This document shows, piece after piece, positions 1-13,400 of a stretch of DNA of 64,000 nt. Source of the stretch: Strix aluco (taxonomy: Eukaryota; Chordata; Aves; Strigiformes; Strigidae); assembly GCF_031877795.1 (NCBI RefSeq), contig NC_133971.1:13432325-13496324 (forward strand), given 5' to 3'. The notes below the pieces were generated by a model. That model was not told the DNA's origin, made no database searches, and saw only the letters and a list, made by a program, of their open reading frames with translations. Both the position numbers and the translations under genes were made by a program. Each line of letters begins with the position of its first letter. Within the stretch, counting starts at the first letter, position 1.

Positions 1-3000
1 GGTGTGCCCAGTTAAATTCTTCTCTAGCCAGAGGAGATTTTGGGTCAATATGTAATTAAAGAGTTTATTGGGATGCAGAGAAGAAGGGCTGGCTTCTACA
101 AACAGTGTTGACTGGATATTTATCATGTTAATTTTAAGGTGTTACTTGTTCTGTGCAAGTTCCATTTGTATCAGCAAGGACATCCTTTGATCTGTTAAAG
201 ATCGTTAGAGCTGTGATATGTTTATTCTGTTGCTTAATCTCCAAAGGGGATGGAAAGATGACAGCTGTGCATTTGTGGTGTGAGCCTGTGAGAGTGCCAT
301 TTCTCAAATAATGTGGGACACACAGTCACTGAAATACGCTGTTCTTCAGTCTTCTAATTTTATAACAGGACTTCCAATACTTGCTTGTTCAACCCAAGTG
401 TGTCAATGCTGAATTTATTAGTTTAAAGTATACTTCAGAATCTTTTGATGGAGGAAAGTGTTAGACCTGGGTCATTGCATTGCACTGAATGCATTACAAA
501 TGGGCATTTACTGTGCTTTTATGGCTAGATGAAAGATCGTAGCCAAGTATTTCGTAAATGAATTCATTCTGATAAATCAGATTCCCTTTGATCATTTTTA
601 CCTGGGGTAATTTGTAGTTGTAAGGACTGTAGTAATTCAGCAGATGATTATAAAACATAAAAATCCTACTTCTTTTATTTAAAAACTTTATTTTCTTCTA
701 TCAGATATGTAACTCTATTTCAATAGAAGCTCATAACTGTAATTGGAAAGACTAGTATAACTCTTTTGAAGTGTTCATGTTTCATGGCTTCTATGTCATC
801 CTCTGCCTATAAGATAAGAAATTTTTGCCTTTTATGCTCTTTACATATAGAGAGGGATGGACAGAGATCTATAAAGAGCATAAAGGCAAAAATAATTATT
901 TTAGAGGCGATATCAGCCTTCCAGATCATAGTTCTCAAGAGCTTTATAAAAGCAGTCAAGCATCATTCCTGTCCCGTCTCTCCCAAGTTTAGAAGAGCAT
1001 AAAGGGTGAGTAACTGTCCAAGCCTGCTGGTTCCACTGTTGATTCATTTTCTGACTTACAGACACACATGGGAGATGTAAAATGCTTAACATCAGTGATC
1101 AAACATCTCTGGCTGTGATAATACAGTTATTTATACCATGTAAACTGTTGCTGCTCCTTGGTGCTTAGCTAATTGGAAGCTGTGAAAACATTTGGGGGGA
1201 GGAAGGATTTTGGGTTTGGGGGTGCGGGTTGAGAACTGTGTATGATTCAGTCTCCCTATTCCTTTTTTGGTATTATGAAGGTGTGAAATTGGGTGCTGTG
1301 AACTATGAATTGAGGTAACCTTGAGATGGAGTGGAAGACCAGATGTGTAAATCATGAAGGATTAATGGCTGTATGGGTTGAAGAGGACTGCATGTGTGGA
1401 AGTGGGTTGGTTGCAATGTGAGATATAGGAATGAAAGTAGTTTGCAATGAGGCCCTGCTGTTAGATGGGTACTTAGGCAGGATGTTGATTTGGGGCTTAT
1501 AGAGAAACTTGGCTTTACCACAGTGATTTGATAACCTTTAACACCAGCTTTTGAGAAAGTTCATGGTGTTCTTCCTTTTGGATCACTGCATTACTGTTGA
1601 CAATATACCCTTTCCAGCACAGTACTTTGAATCAATAGATGGAAACTTTACTTTTTAAATACGGTTTTGTGTATCACTTATCAAGACTTTGTAAACTGCA
1701 CTCTGGGATTTGCTGTAGCAATAGCTTGTTTTGAAAATGTTGCCTGGCATTGCTGAGAACACAGGCTAGTTATATGTCCTGAGGGAAATCTCCAAGAAAG
1801 GTCCAAGTGCCTTAAGGCTTGTTGAGGGAATTGCAATGGAGAAACAGAAATGTTAAAGACAGAATCTGTCCTGGAATTTCAGAAAGTACAAGTGTGATAG
1901 CTGGTGTAGGAAGAGCACCTTTAAGAAGTTAACACTGTGCTGCACTGCAGTACAAAATTCAGTACTGGAGCAACCCCTCTTGAGCTATTGCAGTAATGTT
2001 TCAGCTATTTTTTTTGAAATACTGCATATTTAGATAACACAGTGTGCTACAGGCATTGTTACAAGACTACTGCAAAGCACTGCTATTTTTAGTACCCTTC
2101 CACTGCTATTTTAGTACCCTAATGCAGTAGAAATCTGCTAAAATGCACTGGAATGTGATGTACCTATTTCTACATTAACAGGAGATACTCTGTGTGTGGG
2201 TTACAGGGCTTTTTTAGTCATATCTGAAATAGCTTCATTTTGACTTTGAGGATACGACCAGTTCATTACCTGTGCCTTGGACGAACACTAGGGGACTGAA
2301 GCTGATGCATGTTAGAGGTTTGCATTTGATTACATGAAGCTAATTAGCTGATGAAATCTGTCTGTTTGAACTATTTCTTGGGGGGGTGGAGAGGAGGCAA
2401 TTTAAAATGTTTGGGAGCAAGAAAGTGCTTTTATTTAGTCTAAATCAAGAGAAAATTGAGTTAATCTAAACTCTGTAGTCCTTACTCAGCCTACGACTGC
2501 AATGAGAGTTTTGCCAGCATAGAGAAGATGGGAACTGTAAGGTTGGGTTCTGCTGACACGGTGTTAGGCAGAGTACCGTGGTGCCATACTGGACCTCCTG
2601 GTCAGCACGTCTTGTTCCAGGTCCAAGACATGCTGAGACTGCTGGAAGGACAGACTATGCAAGTGTAGGGGTAAAAGGAAAAATAAACAGTATTATCTTC
2701 CATTTTGTTCCTGGTGTTTGGAGCTCTCTTAGTCAACTTGTTCTCTGCATCCAAACCTTCCCTTTTATTCCTTGAAGCTTTCCAATAACCAACCAGTACT
2801 AAAAAAACCCAAACCAAACCAAAACACAACTGTCCTTAGAAGTTGAAAAAGTAGAATTCTGTAACTGGTTCTCCAGTGTTCCTTCTCCATGTTCTAGGAT
2901 CATCACATTTTTTCATCAGATCTGGAGAGCAGGAACTGAGTCACTTACAGTATTACAAACAAAATAGATTGACTATTTGTGAATAAAATATTTGATGGAC

Positions 3001-5536
3001 ATAGGATTTAAAGCTCACTGCAACTCTGCAATTTTGAATATATAATTATGGAAACAGAGAGGAGAAACCCTGATGCTCAAATAAATGTAAGAGTAAGAAA
3101 CATCCTTACAGCAAACGGCATCAAAGCAATGATATAATGAGTTTATGAGTACACACACCACCCTTTTTGGAATTGCAGACTCCTCAATCATTCCAATGGA
3201 GATACGGCCTATATATGGTGAATTTAAGTATACTGCAGTAGCTTTTCTTTTCTTATTTACATTTCCAAAATCCCAGGGGTCTTCTGACTGAGGTTGAAGG
3301 AACATTGAAATAGGGTGAATATAATCATGTAAGACTAGATTGTGTTTTAAGTGATTATGGAGCTCGGGCTTTTCTCAGCATTCACAAAATCTCTTATGTT
3401 AGTAGTGGAAATATTTTATATTTTCCTAGTGGGATCTTTACTAGCAATGTTAATTTTCATTGAGCCATTCTATTACATGTACATTTTTCCCTATCTTTTC
3501 CAGAAATGCTCTATAGCATTGGAAGGACATTTGTATGACCCAGCATAACCAGAACTAACAAATTAGAACTTCAATGTGACTATACACTCTTGCTTTTTTA
3601 GCAGTGAGGTACTAACCCATGTGGTGTTGAGAATCTACAATACAGTCTGTGCCTAGATAGATTGTTGATGTATGTTGTATGGGCATTGGCAATTACAACT
3701 GGCTTGGCACAGCCATGATAATTAAAAATTACAGAAAGACGGGGAGCCTCATTTCCAGAAGTGAGCATGTAGCACTTGAATATAACACACAGAAGTCACA
3801 GTGGCCATGTTCATTTCAAGATAGGTGTAACCCACCAAAGCCGTCCAGATACTGAACACACAGCCACAGATGTCATACCAAAAGGGAATTCCTAGGCCTT
3901 ACGGATCCTAACTCTGGTGATACCCAGTAACCATACTGTCACAGAAAAGTGATTTACAATTCTGCTGACTATGCCAATTTGTCGTGGATGAGTGTTTTAG
4001 ATCACTCAAAGAATCATTGTCAAAAAGTATCAGCAAAAGTGATTGTAGCATGGTGTTTTAAAAGTGTAACTTAACAAGCTTGTATGGCAAGGTTCACTCT
4101 ATTACTTACTACATAAAAGAAACATACAAAGGAATATTGCATTATAATTGAGCTAGAATGATTTACACTGAGAACGGAGATGCAAAAGGGTAAGGGAGAC
4201 CCTGCTGTTGAGTCACCAGGTACAGAGTGGATCCACTTGCTTTCTAAACTCCTGATGGAGTTTAGGTGCAACTAAGTCCAACCTTAGTCTCAGACTTTTT
4301 CAATGGTTTATGCTTAATTGAAGGGATACAAGCAGTAAGAAAAATCTCCTGTTGAGACACAAGGTTCAGAATGGCCTCCCTTGCTTTCTAATTTCTCAGA
4401 GAGGAGTCTAGGTGCAGCTGGATCCAGACTTAGTACCAGACTTGGTCAATGGTTTATGTGTAATGGAATTAGACACATGGATTTCATTAGTATTAATTCA
4501 GCGTACTATCAGTCACTTACCAAGGATGTGGTGTGAATAAAGGGTCTCTCCACCTTGGTAAGGAAGAATCTCTTAGTCACAGTTAAGGAATCTCAAACCT
4601 TGAGAGTCATCCCTGCTCAGGAGTAGAGTCGCATGGTGTGCAGTCTAGTTGCTGTCCAGGGAGAACTTGAATTGGACTCTTCCAATGATTTATCATTGGC
4701 AAAAGGTCTCGCTGCCTCAAGGAGCAACCTTGAGAGGTATCGCATCTCAAGGGGAGATCACTGCCATGCAACCACACTGCCTAGCAGGGAGAGACCACTT
4801 AGGCTCTCATATTTATGGGATAAAATGGTTGGCTCGTAGTCAAATTGCATACAATGGAAAAGGTATGCATGAGATGCCTTGTACCCACAACTTTCTTTGT
4901 TGCTTGATAAATGAGTCTTGGAAAAGTCACCCGCTATTCATGCATTAATTGCATGATCAGTGTTCCAAGCTCACATGCACTGATTCTCACTGTGACACTG
5001 CTCCTTTGTGGGTTTTCTAGAGCAGTTCTTAGCCCAGCTATGGCTCAGGCCTTCACCTCCTCTGGAGCCTGTACCAAACTACTGCTAGTTTGGTTAAGGG
5101 GATTGAACACATTGACCACACATACACTTGAAATGAATGCCACAATAGTTATTTAATTGTAACTCACAAGACGGGTGAAGGTTGCTGAGAGCTGAGTGCC
5201 TTGTCTTGAACCACTACCAGCAAAATTCAACAGTAGCAGTTACTGTTTGGGAAAGAGAATACTCATATGAGCTTTATGGTTCTGCTACCAGTTTCCATAC
5301 TAGTTATCTTATCAAAAACTGGCTGCAACCTACAATTTTTCAGGTAAAGTAGCATGCCTACTACTCTCCAGCCTGACTAGACCCCAGTGTCTCCAATAAG
5401 GACCTGAACCCATTTCATCACACGTTCCCTGGCAGTGCTGGCTGTTGCTGTGCCTATCATTCCTCAGGATTTTCCTTTGCTCTGCCTGTGTCTACCACTT
5501 CAACAAATCCAGATTATTTTCTTAGTTAGTTTATTT
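1..5536. other. non-coding flank
   Basis: AT-rich sequence with only short unconvincing frames, apart from the tandem duplication near 4.2-4.5 kb. A minus-strand frame near 3170-3280 is discussed under rejected items. No RNA gene seen. Confidence 0.5.
4193..4480. repeat. diverged tandem duplication, about 155-bp period
   Basis: The stretch from 4193 (TGTTGAGTCACCAGGTACAG ... CTTGCTTTCTAA ... TCAATGGTTTATG) is repeated from about 4345 with clear but imperfect identity (TGTTGAGACACAAGGTTCAG ... CTTGCTTTCTAA ... TCAATGGTTTATG). A weaker third relative may lie at about 4640-4705 (CTTCCAATGATTTATCATTG). Possibly part of an old LTR; not classified. Confidence 0.7.
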
Positions 5537-5715
5537 CTGCCCAGGGAAGTGGCTGAGACAGCATCCCAGGAGTATTTAAGAGACATGTAGATATGGCACT
5601 TAGGGACATGGTTTAATGGTGGACTTGGCAGTGCTAGGTTTGCGATTGGACTTCATGATCTTAAAGGTCTTTTCCAACCTAAATGATTCTGTGATTCTAT
5701 TCTATAATTCTATGA
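5537..5715 (+). mobile_element. CR1 LINE 3' fragment
   Basis: Starts CTGCCCAGGGAAGTGG and runs through the conserved CR1 3' end (TTGGACTTCATGATCTTAAA, then TTCCAACCTAA) into an ATTCTGTGATTCTATTCT tail. Old and strongly 5'-truncated. Confidence 0.85.
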
Positions 5716-7017
5716 AGCTCTGAAGGGGTTTCTGAGGATGGGCAATGTGAATGACCGTCTCTAGCACAGCAGGTTGTTTTCAGTTTTATTAAACTGGTGC
5801 TTCTGCTGTAGAAATAAAATAGATATGGGGACAAGATTATTCCCCCTCATTGGCATGGAGTAATTTGTCTTAGAAGCAGTCTTCTGTAAATAGTGCTCAG
5901 AAGTGACTGATGTAAGCTGTCCCGAGTTTTATTACCCACGTTCATACAGATCCCATCAATGCAATACCATGATGCAGACACACAATGCCATTGAGAGAGA
6001 GAAAAAGGCAAACCAAGAGCCTGTGACACAGAGTCAAGAGCTCTGAGACAAGTATCTTCTGTAAGTAGAGGGCTTTAATAAAGTGCTTCATTATTTTACA
6101 ATTTTTGTAGCTGGGGGTTGACTCAGATTGACAGGATGCCCCTGTGCTCTCTGCTTTCAGGAGGACTCTGCTCAAGTGTGGATGCCATTGTGCCATAAAG
6201 GTGAGTTTTAAGGTTGCCAGAGAACCCCAAACGCTTGGGTTTTTAGGGAATCTATAGATATTCTGTAACTATTATTATTGCTTTTGATAGTTAATACAGA
6301 GTGAAAAAAATCCTCTGGAATATTGTGGTTGCTCTAATCTTCTGTTCCAGGCTGTGTAGCTGTTTATCTTGTCTCTGAAATACTGTGATAATTTTCAGCA
6401 CTGTCTAGCTACTGCCATGTAGTCTGACCTTAGGTTAAAAAAAAGTGTAAAAACCCCCTATCCCCCATACTACATTAAAGTATGCAAGAAAAAACATCTA
6501 CTCTGGATACCAGAAAATATAGGTACATACTAACTTTGCTCTGTGCATGTTTTTAGAGGCTATATTAGAGACTGAATATTACATTCCTTACTCTGTAAAT
6601 ACAAAATGCTAAAACACTGTAACCCTGCAGTACAACATCCCATAATACCCCATGCTATAAATCACTATGCTTATGTGCCTCCAGGCCTACAGTTAAGTGT
6701 CTAAGCTTTTATAATGTCTAAATTCTCACTAATGCTAACAGTGGTCATCTAGAGCTATGCTGACTGAGAAAGGAAAAATTTTAAAAATATTAAAAAATTT
6801 CTTGGCTTTTATGGTCCTGAGCCTTCATATTTGCAATCTCACTCTTGAAATAACACATAGTGAAACTAAGAATACTGAAGCTAAGAACACTACTGAATCC
6901 ACTTGAACAGTACTTTAGCACATGAAGTATCTCACACATTTATTAGTAGAGGTAGGCTTCTGCAGTCGTTACACATCTGTATATGCACACACCTTTTTAA
7001 ACTGCCTGAAGAGGTCA

Positions 7018-7062
7018 GGCAGTAGAACTAGATGATCATTGTAGGTCTCTTCCAACTGAACT
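7018..7062 (+). mobile_element. short CR1 3' remnant
   Basis: Contains ACTAGATGATCATTGTAGG and TCTCTTCCAACTGAA, the diverged terminal segment of CR1. No tail microsatellite remains. Confidence 0.6.
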
Positions 7063-8934
7063 AAAAATCCCCATAAAAGATCCAAACAAGAAAAAAAAAC
7101 CCACAAAAACCTAATTGTCCCTAATCTGAAGATCTGAGCACTATGTATCTCCTAGTCCTGTGTCCATGAGTAGGTACATAATTCCAGCAAAGCCTCCTTT
7201 TTGGCTGGATGAAACTGTTCAGCAAGTGTACTCTTCTATTTCTCTCCACATAAAAGGCTCTTTCTTTGTTCTCAAAGGATACATCATGATGGGATGAGTT
7301 CTTCATTTATATCTAATCCCCATACCAGGATTTTTCATGTATCTCTCTCATTCTCCCAAATATACAATTTACAGCCATTATACAAATATTTACAGCAATT
7401 ATGCAAAGTATTGCTCTAATGAGATCAATTAAGAATTACATATACTGTGAGCTTTATAACTGAAAGTGGAATACATCCATCCCTTCTATTTGAGGCAAAT
7501 AGGTCCATGTGTACTTCTAGGGAAATTCTCCTGGCCTGATAAATGGATTTTCTTTAGCAAGATGTCAGGCAACAGCTAATATGGAGGCAATACTCACCAG
7601 GTCAAAAGCCCGAACTGTCTTTTGAGTTTCATGTATGAAGGCAGCTTCATATGCTGAAACTGCTCACAAGCCATTGGTTTAATTCTACTTATTTACTTTA
7701 CACATAACATAATAATATATACTGGTTTGGTAGATGCAGAGTAAGAAAAAATGAATTCAGTGTTTAAAGGGATAAGTAAGTTATTGAAGGTACCAACTGC
7801 ACCAGGAAAATAAATCACTCTGACCAGAAATGAAAGAAATATTATAGGTAAGGCACATGGATATTTCTTGTATTTGGGAAATGGAAAAATTAGGCTGTGT
7901 TCACATGACTACTTGATAATGATTGTGTATCATTTGAGGACTTTATTGTCCATAACAGCTTTCCATTTCAGTCCCTCTACTAGATATTGCAAGTAGCAAC
8001 AGCTCCACTAATAGCAGGATCAATTTGAGTTCTCCTAAATTCAGATCAGACAAACTCATCTGATTGAAATTAAAAAGAAAGAGATCTAAAAGACTGCTCA
8101 AACCTTTGAGGTGGTCTGGGGAGTGCTCCTGTTACCCCTTCTTTCAATGAGCAGAGTAACAAGTGCGAGTGGTAATGGGTACATTGCTTTGTGGCAAAAC
8201 AGTGCATTTTAAGTGCTAAGATAAAACAGTGCAAGCCCCACAGTGAAATACAGTTTGGTTCCTGCCAGTTCTAACAGGCATAGAGAGATATAAATGAAGA
8301 GATGGTGAATATGAATAAGGAAAGTGAATAAACCAGGTTTTGTTATGGGTCCTCACTAAATCAGTCAGGTGGGGGATATGCAATTTCTTCGAGCTTTTTT
8401 GTAATCATGGCTATTCTATAACTCATACTGCCTAATATGCATGAAAATATTCGTGTGAATGTGAATCGTCCTTCATGTTTAATGAGAGAATTTTAAAAGA
8501 TGTCCATCTAAGGAGCCTCCAGTGCTTACAGTACATTTGATTAATTTATTTCTCTGCAAAATAATTTTAATAAAATGCTCTGTAAACCAGAGATGACAAC
8601 AATAAAATGGGTCTTCTACAATAACTGCCAACCATTAACGCCTACAAAATTCATGGGTGAGAAGCTGTTGTAAGCTGGAAAACCAGTTCAGACTCCTTGC
8701 ACCACGGAGATACATGATGGAGTCACACAGAGAACATATTAAGGAAGACCCTTTTATCCCCTATATTCCAATGACTCTTCCTCTATACAAGCTTTGGAGG
8801 GATAACTAACTGGACTATCTATTCAGCTCTTGGAGTCTGTTCAACAGATATCATCACTGAATGCAGTGTGAAATCGTATCTGCAAGTACATCTCATAACA
8901 GAACATGAATGGATTTCTATGTATAGACAAATGT

Positions 8935-9300
8935 AGTTGAGAAGGCTGAGGGGAGACCTCATCACTCTCTACAGCTACCTGAAAGGACATTGTAGAGAGG
9001 TTGGTGCTGGTCTCTTCTCACAGGTGATTAGTGACAGAACAAGGGGGAATGGCTTTAAACTCCAGCAGGGGAGGTTCTGACTGGACATTAGGAAAAAATG
9101 TTTCCCAGAAAGAGTGGTCAGACAGTGGAATAGGCTGCCCAGGGAGGTGGTGGAGTCACCATCCCTGGGTGTGTTTAAGGGTCATTTAGATGAGATGTTG
9201 GGGGATATGGTGTAGGGGAGAACTTTGTAGAGTAGGGCTGATGGTTGGACTCAATGATCCCAAGGGTCTTTTCCAGCCTGAGTGATTCTATGATTCTAAG
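8935..9300 (+). mobile_element. CR1 LINE 3' fragment
   Basis: Reads through the end of the CR1 reverse transcriptase frame (AGGCTGAGGGGAGACCTCAT ... GGAATAGGCTGCCCAGGGAG) to a GTGATTCTATGATTCTAAG tail. About 365 bp, 5'-truncated, with degraded coding potential. It lies downstream of the receptor's stop codon, in antisense orientation. Confidence 0.92.
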
Positions 9301-9941
9301 AAATAGCCTTAATTTAATGCAAGTAAAAACTCCAGAACTAATAATGATACTTACTATCATCTTCATTTACACAGCACTATTCATCTACAAAGAATAAAGG
9401 TGTAAAGATCTAAGATGTAAAGCACTTAATAATGCTTTACATGGATACATCATCTTCTATTCCTAAATTCAAGGCTTTTCACTCCTTCATTTGGTCAGCT
9501 TCAACTAGCTTCTTTGGAGTCGTAGACACTTTTGCTGAAATTTTTACTGAAGAACTTATCAGATCTGAAAATCAAGTCTTAAACTGGTCACAGTTTAACT
9601 CTCCTGATGACAAGAACAACATCTGCTCAGAGTGGAAGCCTTGAAATAGCTTCCTGAGTGCCCTGGAACTAAGCACCTAGCAAGACATACCTTACTGGAA
9701 GGTTTTTCATACAGTTCCCTGAAAGTTTGGCCTGTGTGAAGACAGTAGGACTTTCCACAGAATGACTGTGATGAAATAGCTAATCTAATTATATAATCAA
9801 TCTATTTTATCAAGGAAGCTTATTGAAGGAGAGACTAACTATTGTCACAAGCTCACTGTCCTACATTGTCCTAAAGGCTCCATTCGAGCATCAGAGGTTT
9901 TGGAAGTTGATTTTTATGGTATGTGAAATTATGAAGATACT
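9301..9941 (-). other. presumed 3' UTR and downstream flank
   Basis: AT-rich sequence directly after the stop codon with no frame of note. No exact AATAAA was found on the minus strand here. The variant ATTAAA occurs at 9313-9318, next to a CR1 copy, and an exact AATAAA only at 8546-8551. The polyadenylation site is therefore unresolved. Confidence 0.4.
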
Positions 9942-10427
9942 TCAGTTCAAATTGACTTGTCCCATCAAAGTTGGTCCAGATGGCAAGAATACTACCTGAC
10001 TTTGTTTGAGGTAGTCTTGGGGAGCAAACAAAACCTGATGCTCAGTTTGTGCTGGCTTACTGCTTAGCTCCATTTCCAGACAAGGATGAGAAGCTCTTGC
10101 AGGCAGCTTCACTGTCAGGCTCATCAGGGCTTTCTGGCTGAACTCCATGCTGGTGTAGTCACTCAAGAGTGGTACTGTAATGGAAATGATTCCTTCTTCT
10201 TCACTTGTAACTGCTTCTTCAGGGATTTCTTCATGCCTCAGGCTTATGTCTATGTTATTGATAGGTTCTTCTGACTGGCAAGTGTCACATTTGCTGTCTT
10301 CTCCACCATCTGTAAAGAGGTCCAGCTTCAAAGTAGCCTTTGACTCATGCTCTATGACATAAAGGCTGATGGTATCATTGTCTGACAGGGCCTGAAGCAG
10401 TGACCTTGAAACAGGTTTCCAATTAGT
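9942..10427 (-). CDS. IL31RA: exon 15: last coding exon, cytoplasmic tail and stop
   Basis: Acceptor TTTGTCTTGAAG, then 161 codons and a TGA at 9944-9942 (residues 547-707). ISLYVIEHESKA followed by LKLDLF is box 2-like (gp130 VVEIEANDKK then LKSLDLF). Acidic stretches follow. Tyrosines are Y569, Y637 (SDYTSMEF) and Y685 (QDYLKQSQ). YLKQ fits the YxxQ STAT3-docking consensus. Human IL-31RA also has few tail tyrosines, one in a similar YLKNS setting. Confidence 0.92.
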   Translation of the reverse strand, partial: TNWKPVSRSLLQALSDNDTISLYVIEHESKATLKLDLFTDGGEDSKCDTCQSEEPINNIDISLRHEEIPEEAVTSEEEGIISITVPLLSDYTSMEFSQKALMSLTVKLPARASHPCLEMELSSKPAQTEHQVLFAPQDYLKQSQVVFLPSGPTLMGQVNLN

Positions 10428-13400
10428 CTTCAAGACAAAACAAGGAGAAAGAATAATTTTAGTATCCTATTTTTGCAAAGTGCAATTGGCAATTTGCTGA
10501 AATAAATAACGAAAGAATAAAGCTAGGAGACAGGCAGCCTGGTCCTGCCTATATTATATGCTAACTAATCCATTTTATCTCATCTTAATTGGTTTTAGAA
10601 ACATGAATGAAAATACTTATTTCCCTAATTGAGAGGACCATCTTCTCCTCTCCCATAGTATTTAAGCAAAGTTTTTCTTGCTTTTATGTGTGCCTGGGAC
10701 AAAATGTAGTGGTGATAAAATGTAGGCTTCGCAATGTGCTGTTCTGAGACCCACAGCTTTCAAAAAGTTAACAAATGTGTTTCTATAAAAAGGCAGCAGC
10801 TTGAATTGAACAGCATCCAAATAGGCTTTAGCTATCAGCTGCTGCAAGAGGTTTGTTACTCAACTTAATGTCATGTTGTGATCTAAGTATACCTTAAGTT
10901 ACAAGTTTTTGCAAATTCTACATTATTAAATGGAGAACAGTTTGTAACACCAAGCATCCTTCTTTTCCACTTAGATTGTTCTGCTGGGTTTGCAGTCAGG
11001 CTGATATGTTCTTTGGTTTAGCTTTTTTTTTTCCCCTCCTCAGTTGCTCTACATTTGTTTGAACTGTTATGGCTCTTTCACATGAAAAAAATACATGTGC
11101 ATTGCTTTTTATTTTCTTTCTTCTTACAATTTCTGTTCTGACGTGGAAATGTGTATGCTGTTCTTTGAAACCTTGGCAATCCAAGAGTTTCAGAAAACAC
11201 CATATACATGGCCTCCATCATGAGACTCCTGAGGAATTGGGCCATGATATGTTACTTCGCATTTTGAGTAACTTGCACTTAGTAATCAGTTCCAGCTGGT
11301 GAAAACTGACTAGATATAAAAACTGAATTTCTCTCTTTAGACTCCATCTCCTCCCATTCAACTTTGCTTTGTTCTTTTAACAACCATACCTTTAAATACA
11401 CTCTACAAAGTTCTCAAAAAATTCTGAGAACCTTTATTAAACTAAAAAGTGTATACAGCCTCTGCCTAAACAACAACCCTCCCCCATCCTATATTTCTAG
11501 TATTACCCTAGATTCCCAACTGCTGGTATTAGACATTTACTAGGGTGAAGTGTGAAAAGACTAAAAACTAGCATTACTGATTAACTGGTAGGAAAGATCT
11601 CCCTTATGTACTTTTTCACATCATAAGAAGAGTACTTGCCATATCTTGGAGTACGCTACTGTTTCTTGGACTTGGTACACTGGGCCAGCATGATATTTTC
11701 AGCCTGTAAAGAAATATTCTAAATTTATCATTAGGTTAAATGACTGACATTTCCTATGCATTTAAATTAACTACCATTTATACAAAACATTTTATTGACC
11801 ATCAAAACAAGACATTCTACAATGACTATTAAGCATAATGCCAATTAAAAACTGAAGACCAAACTTGGTAGTCTACACTGAAATGCTGAGTTAGTGACGA
11901 TTAACATATTTGTTTAAGGACAAAGGAGTTGTGACAGGAGCTGGTAATGTTGTCTCTATATGTTTAATCATTGTATATTCCTAAATCACTATCATTTCCA
12001 CAAAACCTCCATCTTCCTTGAGGACTCCTGGACATATAGGATGAAGTTTGTTTTAGTAAGTATTTGTTCCTGGCTTCAACTTAGAAGTTTATTTTCCCTC
12101 AAACAAAGAGCAAGCTATTGCTGGTTTTAGCTTCTGTGCAAGGACAATGGTGGCCTGGAAAGGGCTCTCTCTGGGACCAGAAACCAGAATGGGAGGACAA
12201 CACAGCTTCTGCTCTTGCCTGATTATTTGAATTTGGCTCTGTCTGGGAGCTATTACATACAGTATCTCATGTTTCACCTGACATGAACCTAAATACACCT
12301 TTATTAAAAACTTACAACAGCTGCTTCTGCTGTAGAGGAAGGGGTTTATAAGGTAGAGCTGAGTTTGCCAATTGAGCTGTTCAAATGAGTTTCAGCTGGC
12401 TGTTTGTCCACAGACCTCTCATCTATGCCCCTTTTTTTCAGGCTTTTTCCTTGCATCTAGGGGCTCAGAAACAACAAAACTGGCAACAAGCTGCTGTGCT
12501 CTCCAGCCTCTCTGGGCCACCCCCACCATGGGCACCACCTCGGGCATTGTCCTCCCTGGCCCTTCTGGAGAGGACAGGCTGTAATGGTGCCCTGAGCACC
12601 ACTCCCACCACTCTGGGATGCTGGTACTGGCCCTAGGCTAGCAGGCGCCAGCTGTCATTTCCCTACAGAGGGGCGGCAGTGGGGTGGGATGGAAATTTCA
12701 AAATGAGTTTCTGCTGAGCTGACTGATCCCACTGGTCTCAGTCACCCCTGCTGCTCATCACTGGCTCCCATGGGAATGGAGGGACACCATCTCTCAGCAT
12801 TTTTGAGCTGATCATCTCTCTGTCAGCAGCTGCCCTCAGAGCACCCCTCTGTGAGGTTTCGGCAATGACTCACCTCCGTAGGAAAAAAGCTCAACACAGC
12901 TGTGAGAGACAGTGGGGAGGCTATGCAGCCCATGACCCTGCCTTTGTGTTGGCTTCAGTGTTGTCTGGTTTTCAAACCAAATCTAGACTTCATTAGCTGT
13001 AAAGTACTTTGCCTCTGTTTAGACTGTGTTTTGAGGTGAAGTCTGAGGCTGTAGAGTTATTGGATCTCCTTCCTGATCTTATGAAGATGGGTGTTTGGCT
13101 GGCAAGAGTGCCTTTTTTTACAAATCAAGCAGGGAATTGAAATGAGAGGATTGTTGGGACCCTTCATTTCAAGTGCAGGTGTTCAATACTACTACATATT
13201 TAATTGCTATTCTGTAGTGCTGCACTGGGCTTTTGCGTGCTGTTTTTTTAGTTTTCAAAAAATTCTTTCCTAATTAGCCCAGACAATGAAGCATGATCTT
13301 ATGTTTAACCAACGAAGGTTGCTCTAGGTCAAAACTTCTGTGTAGGTCTTACAAATTCTTGTCAAAAAGGCTGGATCAGATACAGAGCAACTTATAGTAA

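Noticed and set aside
3015..3305. 96-codon minus-strand frame (PWDFGNVNKKRK, then SPYIGRIS) after an acceptor-like CTCAG
   Set aside because: Looks mildly protein-like but has no recognised homology, no convincing donor, and a tail with no pattern.
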